A stretch of 40,757 bases of DNA from Acidimicrobiia bacterium (GTDB lineage Bacteria > Actinomycetota > Acidimicrobiia > Spongiisociales > Spongiisociaceae): positions 1 through 40,757 of the forward strand of contig JAGWAN010000023.1 of NCBI GenBank assembly GCA_021296345.1. The letters are read 5' to 3'. The notes beneath the pieces were generated by a model. That model had not been told where the DNA came from. It saw only the letters and a program-made list of their open reading frames with translations, and did not search any database. Positions 32,520 through 40,757 of the stretch are shown here, in pieces; positions within the stretch are counted from its first letter, which is position 1, and each line of letters opens with the position of its first letter. The translations under genes were made by a program, and so were the position numbers.

Positions 32520-33508
32520 GCCGCTCCCTTGTTGTCACCACGTCGGATGATCACGGTCCGGTGCGGGAAGGGCATCTCGATGCCCGCGGCGTCGAGGGCT
32601 TCCTTGATGCGTAGGCGCAACTCCCGTTCGGTTCTCCACTGCACCGAAGGCCGGGTCTTGGCCCTCACCCGAATGAAGATGCCTGATTCAGCAAGGTTCT
32701 GCACGCCCTTGACCTCGGGGGGTTCCGACAGTTCGTCCTCGCCCCATTCCGGGTCTTGCCACATCTCCAGACCCGCCTGGCGGATGACCTCCATCGCCTG
32801 GCGCAGATCGCTGTCGTAGGAGACCTCCACATCGATCTGCGCTCGGGCCCATAGCTGCGAGTAATTGGCCACGAAGTCGAGCTTGCCGTTGGGAACGTTC
32901 CAGACAACGCCCTGACGGGTACGGATCGAAGTGGATCGCAACGATATCCTCTCCACGGTTCCCCGGCCCCGCCCGAAATCGATGTCATCGCCCACGCTGT
33001 AGATGTCCTCGATCATCATGAATATCCCACTCAAGAAGTCTCTAACCACTGACTGAGCACCGAAACCTATCGCGATGCCAACGACGCCGGCGCCGGCGAT
33101 CAGGGGCCCGAGGTTGATGTTGAGCTGGCCCAGAGCCAGCAGCGCCGTCAGCGCCCATATGGTGATCAGGGCCACGCTACGGAGGACCACCGCCAGCGTC
33201 TCAGCCCTGGCTTTGGCGCGCACCGTTTCCGCTTCTTCGTTAGCAGCCGGATCACGACCAACATCCCTGAGATCCGGTCTGCCTATCCGGTCCGTGAAAT
33301 GCCCGATTGCGCGCTTGACGGCTTTGGAAACCAACCATCCGCCGAGCAGGATTAGGAGCAGGGTCAACCCGCGTTCCACGAACCAGGCGGCTATCTCGGC
33401 CACTACCGGGCTGCCGGTCCACTCGTAGACCGTGTCGCACACGAAGCTCGAACCCCCGCCACAGGCGGCCGATGAACCGGTCCCGGTTTGCTGGGCTATG
33501 GAAATCAT
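32516..33508 (-). CDS. MscS-family mechanosensitive channel
   Basis: A 330-residue small-conductance mechanosensitive channel that opens under membrane tension during hypo-osmotic shock. Spans lie at about 45-65 and 108-127, followed by the pore-lining TM3 (GPLIAGAGVVGIAIGFGAQSV, about 134-154) and RDFLSGIFMMIEDIYSVGD. The beta domain contains the characteristic VPNGKL, and the C-terminal alpha/beta domain ends at about residue 320. The insertion between the first two spans (residues 75-100) is charged. Downstream and upstream genes are not functionally linked. Confidence 0.93.
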   Translation of the reverse strand: MISIAQQTGTGSSAACGGGSSFVCDTVYEWTGSPVVAEIAAWFVERGLTLLLILLGGWLVSKAVKRAIGHFTDRIGRPDLRDVGRDPAANEEAETVRAKARAETLAVVLRSVALITIWALTALLALGQLNINLGPLIAGAGVVGIAIGFGAQSVVRDFLSGIFMMIEDIYSVGDDIDFGRGRGTVERISLRSTSIRTRQGVVWNVPNGKLDFVANYSQLWARAQIDVEVSYDSDLRQAMEVIRQAGLEMWQDPEWGEDELSEPPEVKGVQNLAESGIFIRVRAKTRPSVQWRTERELRLRIKEALDAAGIEMPFPHRTVIIRRGDNKGAA

Positions 33509-33571
33509 GCGACACCGACACCTTGATCCGGGGATGGAACAGCCGACAACTCGGCTTGGGAGGGCATCCTA

Positions 33572-33606
33572 GTGGTCAGTGGTCAGTGGTCAGTGGAAAC
33601 TGGCCA
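33572..33606 (+). repeat. Heptamer tandem repeat cluster (GTGGTCA), copy D
   Basis: Three perfect GTGGTCA units are followed by GTGGAAA and CTGGCCA. The array overlaps the 3' end of the methyltransferase pseudogene and supplies its stop codon. It lies between that gene and the MscS gene. Same 7-base family as the arrays near 37-175 and 18472-18520. Confidence 0.8.
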
Positions 33607-34211
33607 CTAATCCTGATGGGTTGACGCCTGTGTAGACCGTTAGGGGATCGTCGTAAGGTAACCGCCTTATCCCGTCGAACCCCGCCCCGGCCAGCATGGA
33701 TTCGAGGGTTGCTATCGAATGAGCCGCCCCACCGGTAAAGTGCGCCGAACGCTCCCGGACCGCTGTCCGCGGCGAAGTCGTTGACCACGACATGGCCACC
33801 CGGCGCGATCGCCGACCGCACTCTGCGCAGCAACTCCGTTGCCTGCTTCTCGGTGAGGTCATGGACCAGATGGGACACCAGGGCCGCGTCCATCGATCCG
33901 GGCGTTACCCCGCAGCAAGGATGCTCGAAGACGTCCACCCCCACCACGTTCACACCCGTGCCCTCCAATTCCTCCATCGCCCAGCCGGCAACGAGCGGGT
34001 AATCAACCACGGTGACATGAGAGCCCGCCTCCGAGAGCAGGCGGGCATAGGTTCCCAGGCCACCACCCACATCCAGCACCCGCTTGCCAGGGGCGAGTTC
34101 ATCGAGCTCGTGGAGCGGCGGCCCACCGATCCTGGCGAGAACATCGAGCGCCTCCAGGAAGGCTCGGGCCCGCTCCGGGTTCCCGTCCAGTTGGGATCGC
34201 CAGGGTTCCAT
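33590..34211 (-). pseudogene. SAM-dependent O-methyltransferase, N-terminally truncated and frameshifted
   Basis: The catalytic domain is clear: [15 protein letters not shown] (motif I, SAM binding), VVDYP with the ribose-binding Asp, FEHPCCGVTPGSMDAALVSH, and GGHVVVNDFAADSG. After LYRWGG the frame shifts; the natural continuation AHSIATLESMLAGAGFDGIR and PYDDPLTVYTGV is in the next frame (33590-33737). The first Met at 34211 lies where an IS3 remnant begins, and the N-terminal dimerisation/winged-helix domain usual in this family is absent. The last residues and stop come from heptamer repeats. The 115-bp 3' part is repeated at the window end, as part of another copy. Confidence 0.75.
33622..33736 (-). 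repeat. 115-bp direct repeat, left copy (methyltransferase 3' region)
   Basis: This segment is identical to 40643-40757 except for one base (G at 33657, C at 40678), which changes Pro to Arg in the encoded methyltransferase tail. The copies are in the same orientation, 7021 bases apart. Right-hand homology may continue beyond the window. Confidence 0.95.
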
Positions 34212-34212
34212 G

Positions 34213-35619
<1,407 letters not shown>

Positions 35620-35649
35620 CTAGTAGGGGCGCCACGCGACCGACGGACC

Positions 35650-36417
35650 ATGAGTGGTGTCGTTCTGGAGGTGAATAACCTCCATAAGTCTTTCGGGAGC
35701 TTGCATGTTCTCCGGGGACTCAACCTCACGGTCCGTCGCGGTGAGACCGTGGCCGTGATCGGTCCGAGCGGGAAGGGGAAGAGCACGCTCCTGCGGTGCA
35801 TCAACTTGCTCGAGCAACCTGACGAGGGGCAGGTCATCTTCGAGGGAACGGACTACGTCCCCATCGCGCGGCGTCGTGGCCTGCCCCTGCGCGGCAACCC
35901 CCAGCTGCGGCAACTGCGCACGCATATCGGGATCGTGTTCCAGCAGTTCAACCTCTTCCCGCACAAGACCGCAGTCGAGAACGTGATGCTCGCGCCGATG
36001 CGGGTGCTTGGGATGTCGAAGAACGAAGCGCGGGAGCGCAGCCTCGAGCAACTCGAGCACGTGGGGCTCAAGGACAAGGTCGACAACCACCCCCAGACGC
36101 TGTCGGGCGGCCAGCAGCAGCGAGTGGCGATCGCAAGGGCGCTGGTGATGGAGCCTCGGCTGATGCTGTTCGACGAGATCACGGCGGCTCTCGATCCTGA
36201 ACTCGTCGGTGAGGTCGTGGAAGAGATGCAGCGGCTGGCGGAAGGCGGCATGACGATGGTCGTCGTAACGCACCACATGAGCTTCGCCCGGCACTCCAGC
36301 GACCGCATCCTCTTCGTCGACGACGGGGACATCGTAGAGGAGGGCGAACCGGACACACTCTTCAACAACCCCAAGGAGCCTCGAACACAGGAGTTTCTGG
36401 CCCACCTCCTTAGTTAA
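35650..36417 (+). CDS. Polar amino acid-type ABC transporter ATP-binding protein (GlnQ/EhuA-like)
   Basis: ATPase of the importer (255 aa). Walker A is GPSGKGKST at 38-46, with Lys at the position usually Ser, Cys or Ala. The Q-loop is VFQQFNLFPHKT, the signature LSGGQQQR at 151-158, and Walker B LMLFDEITAALDPE at about 171-184, with Ile where Pro is usual (DEPT). The H-loop is VVTHHM. Replacement of that Pro is also known in ectoine-type EhuA ATPases (DEVT). The insert after the beta strand (YVPIARRRGLPLRG) also resembles that group. The gene starts 30 bases after the binding-protein stop. Confidence 0.92.
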   Translation: MSGVVLEVNNLHKSFGSLHVLRGLNLTVRRGETVAVIGPSGKGKSTLLRCINLLEQPDEGQVIFEGTDYVPIARRRGLPLRGNPQLRQLRTHIGIVFQQFNLFPHKTAVENVMLAPMRVLGMSKNEARERSLEQLEHVGLKDKVDNHPQTLSGGQQQRVAIARALVMEPRLMLFDEITAALDPELVGEVVEEMQRLAEGGMTMVVVTHHMSFARHSSDRILFVDDGDIVEEGEPDTLFNNPKEPRTQEFLAHLLS

Positions 36418-36445
36418 GGAAACGCGAGGGAGTCCCCCAAGGCAC

Positions 36446-37111
36446 GTGTACAATTTGGTGGAGTTCCAACTAGATACGGTCGTGGCCAGCGGCCCGCGAA
36501 TCATGGCGGCGCTGGGGCTGACCATCTACATCTCCACAGTGTCGATGTTGTTCGGCCTCGCAGTGGGGCTGGTTGTATCGCTGCTCCGCGGCTCGGGGTT
36601 CCAACCGTTCCGGCTGCTGGCCGTCACCTATATCAGCATTTTTCGCGGATTGCCGCTTATCGCCTTTCTGATCTGGCTGTACTTCGGCGTCACCGTGGCA
36701 TTCAACATCCAGCTGTCGCCGATCACAGCTGGCATCGTGGTGCTGACCATTCAGTCGTCGGCCTACCTGGCGGAGATCTATCGCTCAGGCATGGAGGCAA
36801 TCCCGCACACACAGCGCCAGGCGGCAGTTGCTCTCGGCCTCAGTCCGGTACGGGTCTTCACGGATGTGCAATTCCCGCAGGCCGTCAGGATCGCGCTGCC
36901 CGCGATAGGCAACGAGTACATCGGCCTTGTGAAGGGGTCGGCCCTGGTCTCAGTTCTCGGCGTCGCTGAACTGATGCGCACCAGCCAGCAACTCGTGCAG
37001 TTCTACCAGTTGCCTTTCGAGTTCTTCACCACGGCCGCGGTGCTGTACGTCGCGGTCGGAGTCGGATTGGGGCGCCTCTTCCGGATCGTCGAAAAGCGCA
37101 TCCGCTACTGA
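36446..37111 (+). CDS. Polar amino acid-type ABC transporter permease 1
   Basis: A 221-residue His/Glu/Gln/Arg/opine-family permease with about five spans. FRGLPLIAFLIWLYFG and SSAYLAEIYRSGMEAIPHTQ are signatures of the family, followed by the docking segment QRQAAVALGLSPVRVFTDVQFPQ (read here in two overlapping parts around residues 128-150). The start is a GTG at 36446; AAGG lies just 3-6 bases before it and GGGAG further away. It pairs with the second permease, whose gene begins 14 bases after its stop, to form a heterodimeric channel. Confidence 0.92.
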   Translation: MYNLVEFQLDTVVASGPRIMAALGLTIYISTVSMLFGLAVGLVVSLLRGSGFQPFRLLAVTYISIFRGLPLIAFLIWLYFGVTVAFNIQLSPITAGIVVLTIQSSAYLAEIYRSGMEAIPHTQRQAAVALGLSPVRVFTDVQFPQAVRIALPAIGNEYIGLVKGSALVSVLGVAELMRTSQQLVQFYQLPFEFFTTAAVLYVAVGVGLGRLFRIVEKRIRY

Positions 37112-37125
37112 ATAGGAGCTAATGC

Positions 37126-37872
37126 GTGGGATATACACCGGATTTTGAACCTGTCTGGCGGCGGGCGGACTTGTTGCTCGAAGGGCTGGCGATGACCTTT
37201 GTCCTTGCCATCGTGGCCATGGCATGTGCCATCGTTCTCGGACTCGTCATCGCCGTGGGGCAGATGTCGTCCGTACGGGTGGCGCGGAGACTGGCCACCG
37301 GCTACGTGCAGCTCGCCCGCGGGACGCCCCTCTACGTATACATCTTTTGGGTTTACTACAGCCTCGGCAGCGCGACGGGCATCCTCCTCACGCCCTTCCA
37401 AGCCGGTGTCTTCTGCCTCGCGACCCTGTACGGCGCGTACCTCGCCGAGATCGACCGCGGTGCGCTGCAGTCGGTCCAAAGGGAGCAGCGGGAAGCTGCG
37501 GTGGCGCTCGGCCTGACGGCTTGGCAGTCGTTCCGAGACATCGTGGCGCCGCAAGCGGTGCGCATCGCGATTCCGCCCACCACGAATATGTTCGCCATGC
37601 TGTTCATGGACACCTCACTGGTGTCGGCTATCGGAGCCCTGGAACTGATCCGTGTGGCGCGCATCGGGTCGAGCGAGACCTTCCGCCCCTTCGAGTTCTA
37701 CACGGTGATGGGCCTGATCTACGTCGTGGTCGTGCTGGTCGTCAGCGCGCTATCGGCCTGGTTGGAGAGGGTGCTGCGCTACGAGGACCCGCAAGCACCC
37801 CAGCGGTCGTTCCGCGAGGCGTTCCTGAAACGGGTGCTACGCAAGCCGTTCAGTGCGTCCACCTCGCGGTAG
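37126..37872 (+). CDS. Polar amino acid-type ABC transporter permease 2
   Basis: The second membrane subunit (248 aa). Family motifs are LARGTPLYVYIFWVYYSLG, GAYLAEIDRGALQSVQREQ, and the docking loop AAVALGLTAWQSFRDIVAPQ. The C-terminal tail beyond residue 215 is charged and extends some 20 residues past the last span. The start is a GTG at 37126, with TAGGAG 8 bases upstream. It is the last gene of the importer cassette; 67 bases later an ISL3 transposase remnant begins on the other strand. Confidence 0.92.
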   Translation: MGYTPDFEPVWRRADLLLEGLAMTFVLAIVAMACAIVLGLVIAVGQMSSVRVARRLATGYVQLARGTPLYVYIFWVYYSLGSATGILLTPFQAGVFCLATLYGAYLAEIDRGALQSVQREQREAAVALGLTAWQSFRDIVAPQAVRIAIPPTTNMFAMLFMDTSLVSAIGALELIRVARIGSSETFRPFEFYTVMGLIYVVVVLVVSALSAWLERVLRYEDPQAPQRSFREAFLKRVLRKPFSASTSR

Positions 37873-37938
37873 CGTGGCGGCCGTGGCCGACCAAGGCTCC
37901 AGCCCTAGGCAGCCGGATTCGCTGCCCGTGACCTGGGC

Positions 37939-38226
37939 TCAGGCACTGCAGGGCGTTCTGCCGATGACAGATGCCATCAGCGTCCAGCACCGTTTCCGCC
38001 ACCGCAGACGAACCGGCCGCCCGAACGCCGGCAGGTCCACCAACACCACACTGCGATACCCCTTGGACCACACCGGCCCACCACACGCCTCACAGGCCGG
38101 GCGGGCCTTGCGGGACCGGATCACCACCACCAACGGTGCACCCTCGCCCCCATCGTCGATCCCCAGCAGCTCCACGTCGCCCAGGCCTACCAACAACTCG
38201 CTCATGCGCGTAGGATCAGATTCCAC
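37939..38226 (-). mobile_element. ISL3-family transposase N-terminal remnant
   Basis: The frame from the GTG at 38226 encodes the zinc-ribbon N-terminus of ISL3-family transposases: MSELLVGLGDVELLGIDDGG, CEACGGPVWSKGYRSVVLVD and LPAFGRPVRLRWRKR. After the WRKR segment the sequence departs from the family and stops, so the second half of the zinc finger, the HTH and the DDE core are all absent. It lies just downstream of the polar amino acid importer, facing it. Together with the IS3 remnant at 34213-34632 it brackets the importer. Confidence 0.8.
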
Positions 38227-38513
38227 AGGGGTCTTCCTGCCTCGGATGTCGCTTTCTCAACAACCGATTGTGGAGGACCCCTCATCACTTCTGGTGGATT
38301 CCGACTCCCCGGCACAGGTCCTACTCCCCGCTCATTTCCGAAGAGCCCTATAACGGCACCCTCGTGGTGTCAACAGGCAGGCGGGGAGGTTTACGAGCGC
38401 GCTTGGAGACAACCATCGCGACCCTGATGGGGTAGGAAAACAGGGCCCGCTCCCGGATTCCTCAGCCGCCCCCCTTGTAGGTCAGCCGCCTCGGCATTGG
38501 TAGGAACCGCTGG
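38227..38513. other. Intergenic stretch with no supported gene
   Basis: Between the ISL3 remnant and the leaderless binding-protein-fold gene I see no convincing frame. A near-inverted pair, GGGGTCTTCC (about 38228-38237) and GGAGGACCCC (about 38271-38280), could be part of an insertion-sequence end or a hairpin. Confidence 0.4.
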
Positions 38514-39275
38514 CTACTCGCGGTCCGCCATGAAGCTCTCCCACCAGGTTTCGCACAGTTCCTGGATGTCGCCCTGCGCGTTCCGGTAGTCGTACCAGCT
38601 GTTCAACCAGTTCAGGAACCTCGGATCTCCTGGGCGGATTGACACCTTGTTGTACTCGGTCGACAGGATCACCAGCTTGCCGTCCGGCTCCCGCAACAAC
38701 GCCACCTCCGGGTTGAGCTCCAGGTAGCGCCGGGTAACCGCGTCACCGACTATGACATCCACCCTCCCGTCCAGCAGCAAGCGGGTCGGCTCCGACGCTT
38801 CGACAATGGTCGCAGCGGGGAAGAAGCGCTCCGCCACGTCCCTGTTGCTGGAACCGTGCCACACGCCGATTCTCAGCTCATCCTCATCCTGATACAGCGA
38901 CCCGATCCCGTTGGCGGCCCGTTCGGCCGATACCTGGCACGTAATCCGTATCTGCATCAGACGGCCTGCCACGAACTCCAGCCGCAGCGCCCTTTGAGGG
39001 AGAAGGGTGTGTTTGGGTAGCAGGTCCACCACCCTGTCCAGCAGGGCGGGAATCTGGTCCGGCCACGGAGTCTCGATGATCTCGAGGCGCACACCAAGAT
39101 CCTCCGCGATCATCTCTCCCACCCGGGGGGCCACACCTTCGGGCTCACCGGTCTCGGGGTTGCGATACATCTCGGGCGGATCGCCCGTGTCAGGGTGACC
39201 AAGGAACTCGATCGGCATCCGGAGGGAACCCCGGTCCAGTACCTCGTCCAGAGTCGATCCACCCTCGACATACAT
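38514..39275 (-). CDS. SBP_bac_3-like protein without signal peptide (copy 2)
   Basis: Paralog of the protein at 6158-6913 (253 aa; roughly three-quarters identical by eye, with identical stretches such as FLGHPDTGDPPEMYR, RIGVWHGSSNRDVAERFFP and the WWESFMADRE end). It has the two-lobed binding-protein fold of the amino-acid/cyclohexadienyl-dehydratase-like group but no signal peptide, lipobox or membrane span. The start at 39275 is chosen for GAGGA 6 bases upstream and agreement with copy 1; the frame is open to 39389. It is divergent from two cupin genes, and the 234-base gap probably holds both promoters. Possibly an intracellular ligand sensor or enzyme; this is unproven. Confidence 0.82.
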   Translation of the reverse strand: MYVEGGSTLDEVLDRGSLRMPIEFLGHPDTGDPPEMYRNPETGEPEGVAPRVGEMIAEDLGVRLEIIETPWPDQIPALLDRVVDLLPKHTLLPQRALRLEFVAGRLMQIRITCQVSAERAANGIGSLYQDEDELRIGVWHGSSNRDVAERFFPAATIVEASEPTRLLLDGRVDVIVGDAVTRRYLELNPEVALLREPDGKLVILSTEYNKVSIRPGDPRFLNWLNSWYDYRNAQGDIQELCETWWESFMADRE

Positions 39276-39509
39276 GGCTGTCCTCATGTGGTCGGCGCTT
39301 CCAGGGTACCACTCGCGGAGTGCCGAAGCCCGACCGGGTCTCGGCTCTTCGAGATCCAAATGGAGCGGATGCATGACCTCGGGTAACAAGCCGCGTTCCT
39401 GCCGGCACGGGCCGGTTTCTGGCTACCGATTATCCCGACGACCAACCCCGGTGAGCCGATCCGGGTTGTACGGTTCTCCTCATGAGTTGCCGACCGTAAG
39501 GGAGGACCG

Positions 39510-39989
39510 ATGCCCGTCATAAGACTCGAAGACGTGCCGGAGATCGCCGAGACAGGACCCGACCGCGACACACTGGTTATGAAGAAGGCGATCGGATCAA
39601 AGGAGCGCGATCCCGCGTTCGCCATGCCCGACGAGACGCCTTCGCTCAGCATTACCTACATCAAGATATGGGGCAGGCTGCAACAGATCACCTGCGATGA
39701 GACAGATCGCGCCATGTTCATCGTGGAGGGGGACGGGATCGCCCGGGTCGGCGACGACCCACCTCAGCGATTCGGGCCCGGCGATTTCATCCTCATACCC
39801 AGAGGGGTTTCCTACGAGTTCAAGGGGAACCTCACCTACCTGGTGATCAACAGTCCTCAGAGACCCTGCATACGACGGTCCGCCAGTGAGGACGACTTAG
39901 GAGTCCCTCCCGGCACCAAAATTGATGAATCTGTCGATTATCGGGATCTTCATCGCCCGCGACCCTCCGAGGGAGCGCTGATTCTTTGA
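39510..39989 (+). CDS. Small cupin protein 1 of the binding-protein-fold/cupin module
   Basis: A 159-residue single-domain cupin. The second cupin motif is clear as FGPGDFILIPRGVSYEF, with RAMFIVEGDGIARVGDD as the first strand pair. The usual metal-binding HxH of motif 1 is not evident, so metal binding is uncertain. The ATG has GGGAGG just upstream. Compared with cupin 2 it has an extra C-terminal tail of about 38 residues. It is transcribed away from the leaderless binding-protein-fold gene. The nearest relatives in this window are cupin 2 and the decayed copy at 7094-7452. Function unknown; perhaps ligand binding, isomerisation or sensing. Confidence 0.83.
   Translation: MPVIRLEDVPEIAETGPDRDTLVMKKAIGSKERDPAFAMPDETPSLSITYIKIWGRLQQITCDETDRAMFIVEGDGIARVGDDPPQRFGPGDFILIPRGVSYEFKGNLTYLVINSPQRPCIRRSASEDDLGVPPGTKIDESVDYRDLHRPRPSEGALIL
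39777..39855 (+). repeat. 79-bp identical tract shared by the two cupin genes
   Basis: Bases 39777-39855 are identical to 40338-40416 without a single difference. The rest of the two cupin genes has many differences. The tract encodes PGDFILIPRGVSYEFKG followed by NLTYLVIN. It is compatible with gene conversion or recent partial duplication. Confidence 0.9.
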
Positions 39990-40070
39990 TTCCAAGGCGT
40001 TCTCGCTACGTGGAAGAGGGTCTCAATGTACGATTGTCCGGGTACGAACTCGAGTTTGAAGGAACCACCG

Positions 40071-40445
40071 ATGCCGGTGATAAGTCTCGCCGAGGTACCA
40101 GCGACCGCCCAGATCGGGCCGGGCCGGGACACCATTGTGATGAAGAAGGTGATCGGATCCCGAGCACGCGATCCTGCCTTCGCAATGCCGGACGAGACCC
40201 CTTCGATGAGTATTACCCATGTCAGGATCTGGGGCCACCTCCAACGGTCCTCCAACGAGGAGACCGATCGTGCCATGTTCATCGTTGACGGAGACGGCGT
40301 CGCCCAAGTCGGCGACGAAGCGCCTCGCGGATTCGGCCCCGGCGATTTCATCCTCATACCCAGAGGGGTTTCCTACGAGTTCAAGGGGAACCTCACCTAC
40401 CTGGTGATCAACAGTCGGGAAGGGACTGACTCCAAAAGCTCCTGA
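40071..40445 (+). CDS. Small cupin protein 2 of the binding-protein-fold/cupin module
   Basis: A 124-residue cupin closely related to cupin 1, with the same opening MPVISLAEVP, the shared segment DPAFAMPDETPSMSITHVRI, RAMFIVDGDGVAQVGDEAP and the 79-bp identical region encoding the second cupin motif. The start is set at the ATG at 40071 by homology to cupin 1 and GAAGGA 6-7 bases upstream; the frame is open to 40026. It follows cupin 1 by 81 bases on the same strand. As in cupin 1, a canonical HxH metal motif is not seen. Function unknown. Confidence 0.82.
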   Translation: MPVISLAEVPATAQIGPGRDTIVMKKVIGSRARDPAFAMPDETPSMSITHVRIWGHLQRSSNEETDRAMFIVDGDGVAQVGDEAPRGFGPGDFILIPRGVSYEFKGNLTYLVINSREGTDSKSS

Positions 40446-40634
40446 CGCCACATCGAACACTCACCCGACCTCCCGCACACCACAAACCAGCCAACCCTTG
40501 AGGAAATCGGGTCTTGTTGTCCCCTGGCGGACCGGCGGGCCTTTTGCGCGAAATGGACCACCCAGGTCGCCAGCAGGGCCCCGACTCCATGATCCTCGGC
40601 CCTCGCACGCGCAGATCTCGCTGGTGGGGAGACC
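40446..40634. other. Intergenic stretch with no supported gene
   Basis: I see no recognisable gene between cupin 2 and the partial methyltransferase. A GC-rich block near 40526-40540 (CCTGGCGGACCGGCGGGCC) followed by TTTT on the plus strand could be a weak terminator for the cupin genes. Confidence 0.35.
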
Positions 40635-40757
40635 TCATGGCCTGACGCCTGTGTAGACCGTTAGGGGATCGTCGTAACGTAACCGCCTTATCCCGTCGAA
40701 CCCCGCCCCGGCCAGCATGGATTCGAGGGTTGCTATCGAATGAGCCGCCCCACCGGT
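40635..40757 (-). CDS. 3' end of a second O-methyltransferase copy (cut by the window edge)
   Basis: The last 40 codons of a methyltransferase identical in frame to the shifted tail of the pseudogene at 33590-34211: AHSIATLESMLAGAGFDGIR, then YDDPLTVYTGVRP and a TGA at 40635-40637. Ending directly after GVRP suggests that this is the natural C-terminus and that the longer tail of the left copy was added by the heptamer repeat. The upstream part lies outside the window, so whether this copy is intact is unknown. Confidence 0.75.
   Translation of the reverse strand, partial: TGGAAHSIATLESMLAGAGFDGIRRLRYDDPLTVYTGVRP
40643..40757 (-). repeat. 115-bp direct repeat, right copy, running to the window edge
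   Basis: Same sequence as 33622-33736 with one mismatch (C at 40678). It reaches the last base of the window, so the true length of the repeat is at least 115 bp. A sequence that ends exactly within a repeat fits an assembly break. Confidence 0.95.

Overview
The window is high-GC bacterial DNA with strong Shine-Dalgarno sites, frequent GTG/TTG starts, many ATGA overlaps between operon genes, and actinobacterial-style lipoproteins (a Thr/Pro/Ala PATTAA linker and a Thr/Glu/Val-rich linker after the lipobox). This suits an actinomycetote, possibly an acidimicrobial lineage or another uncultured marine or host-associated relative. That placement is an inference from style, because no rRNA or phylogenetic marker is present. 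The window ends inside a sequence that also occurs 7.0 kb upstream, so its right edge may be an assembly break at a repeat.

Layout. (1) 0.16-6.0 kb, minus strand: a five-gene peptide/nickel-type ABC importer (binding lipoprotein, two permeases, two ATPases), with a 13-bp hairpin between the binding-protein gene and the permeases. (2) 6.2-7.5 kb: a binding-protein-fold protein without signal peptide, divergent from a decayed cupin gene. (3) 7.6-10.4 kb: a multi-pass membrane protein, a phosphotriesterase-family gene tail, an SDR, and a divergent Asp/Glu-racemase-family gene. (4) 10.5-17.2 kb, minus strand: a tight operon of two divergent GcvP-like PLP subunits, a fused iron-sulfur flavoprotein of the opine/hydroxyproline oxidase type, a DapA-family aldolase/lyase and a hydroxyacyl-CoA-dehydrogenase-family enzyme, with an AcoX-like kinase-fold gene facing away. 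(5) 18.5-23.1 kb: a truncated ATPase gene, a second racemase-family gene, and an operon of a two-subunit CoA-transferase plus a DAO-type flavoprotein. (6) 23.2-27.2 kb: an alpha/beta hydrolase, an SDR, PPK2 and a histone-deacetylase-like (acetylpolyamine-type) amidohydrolase. (7) 27.3-32.4 kb, plus strand: a NitT/TauT-type ABC importer in one operon with a nitrilase-superfamily hydrolase and a deaminase-type amidohydrolase. (8) 32.5-40.8 kb: an MscS channel, a broken methyltransferase, an IS3 remnant, a complete polar-amino-acid ABC importer, an ISL3 remnant, then a second copy of the binding-protein-fold/cupin module with two intact cupins, and the tail of a second methyltransferase copy.

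The common theme is scavenging and breakdown of small nitrogenous organics: three importers, two racemase-family enzymes, two amino-acid/amine-oxidising flavoproteins, PLP decarboxylase-like subunits, a CoA-transferase and several C-N hydrolases. The substrates cannot be read from sequence alone. The points most worth following are the GcvP-like pair, whose P1 subunit lacks canonical glycine-decarboxylase motifs, and the duplicated module of a leaderless binding-protein fold plus a small cupin. Dispersed heptamer tandem repeats (GTGGNCA) recur at gene ends.
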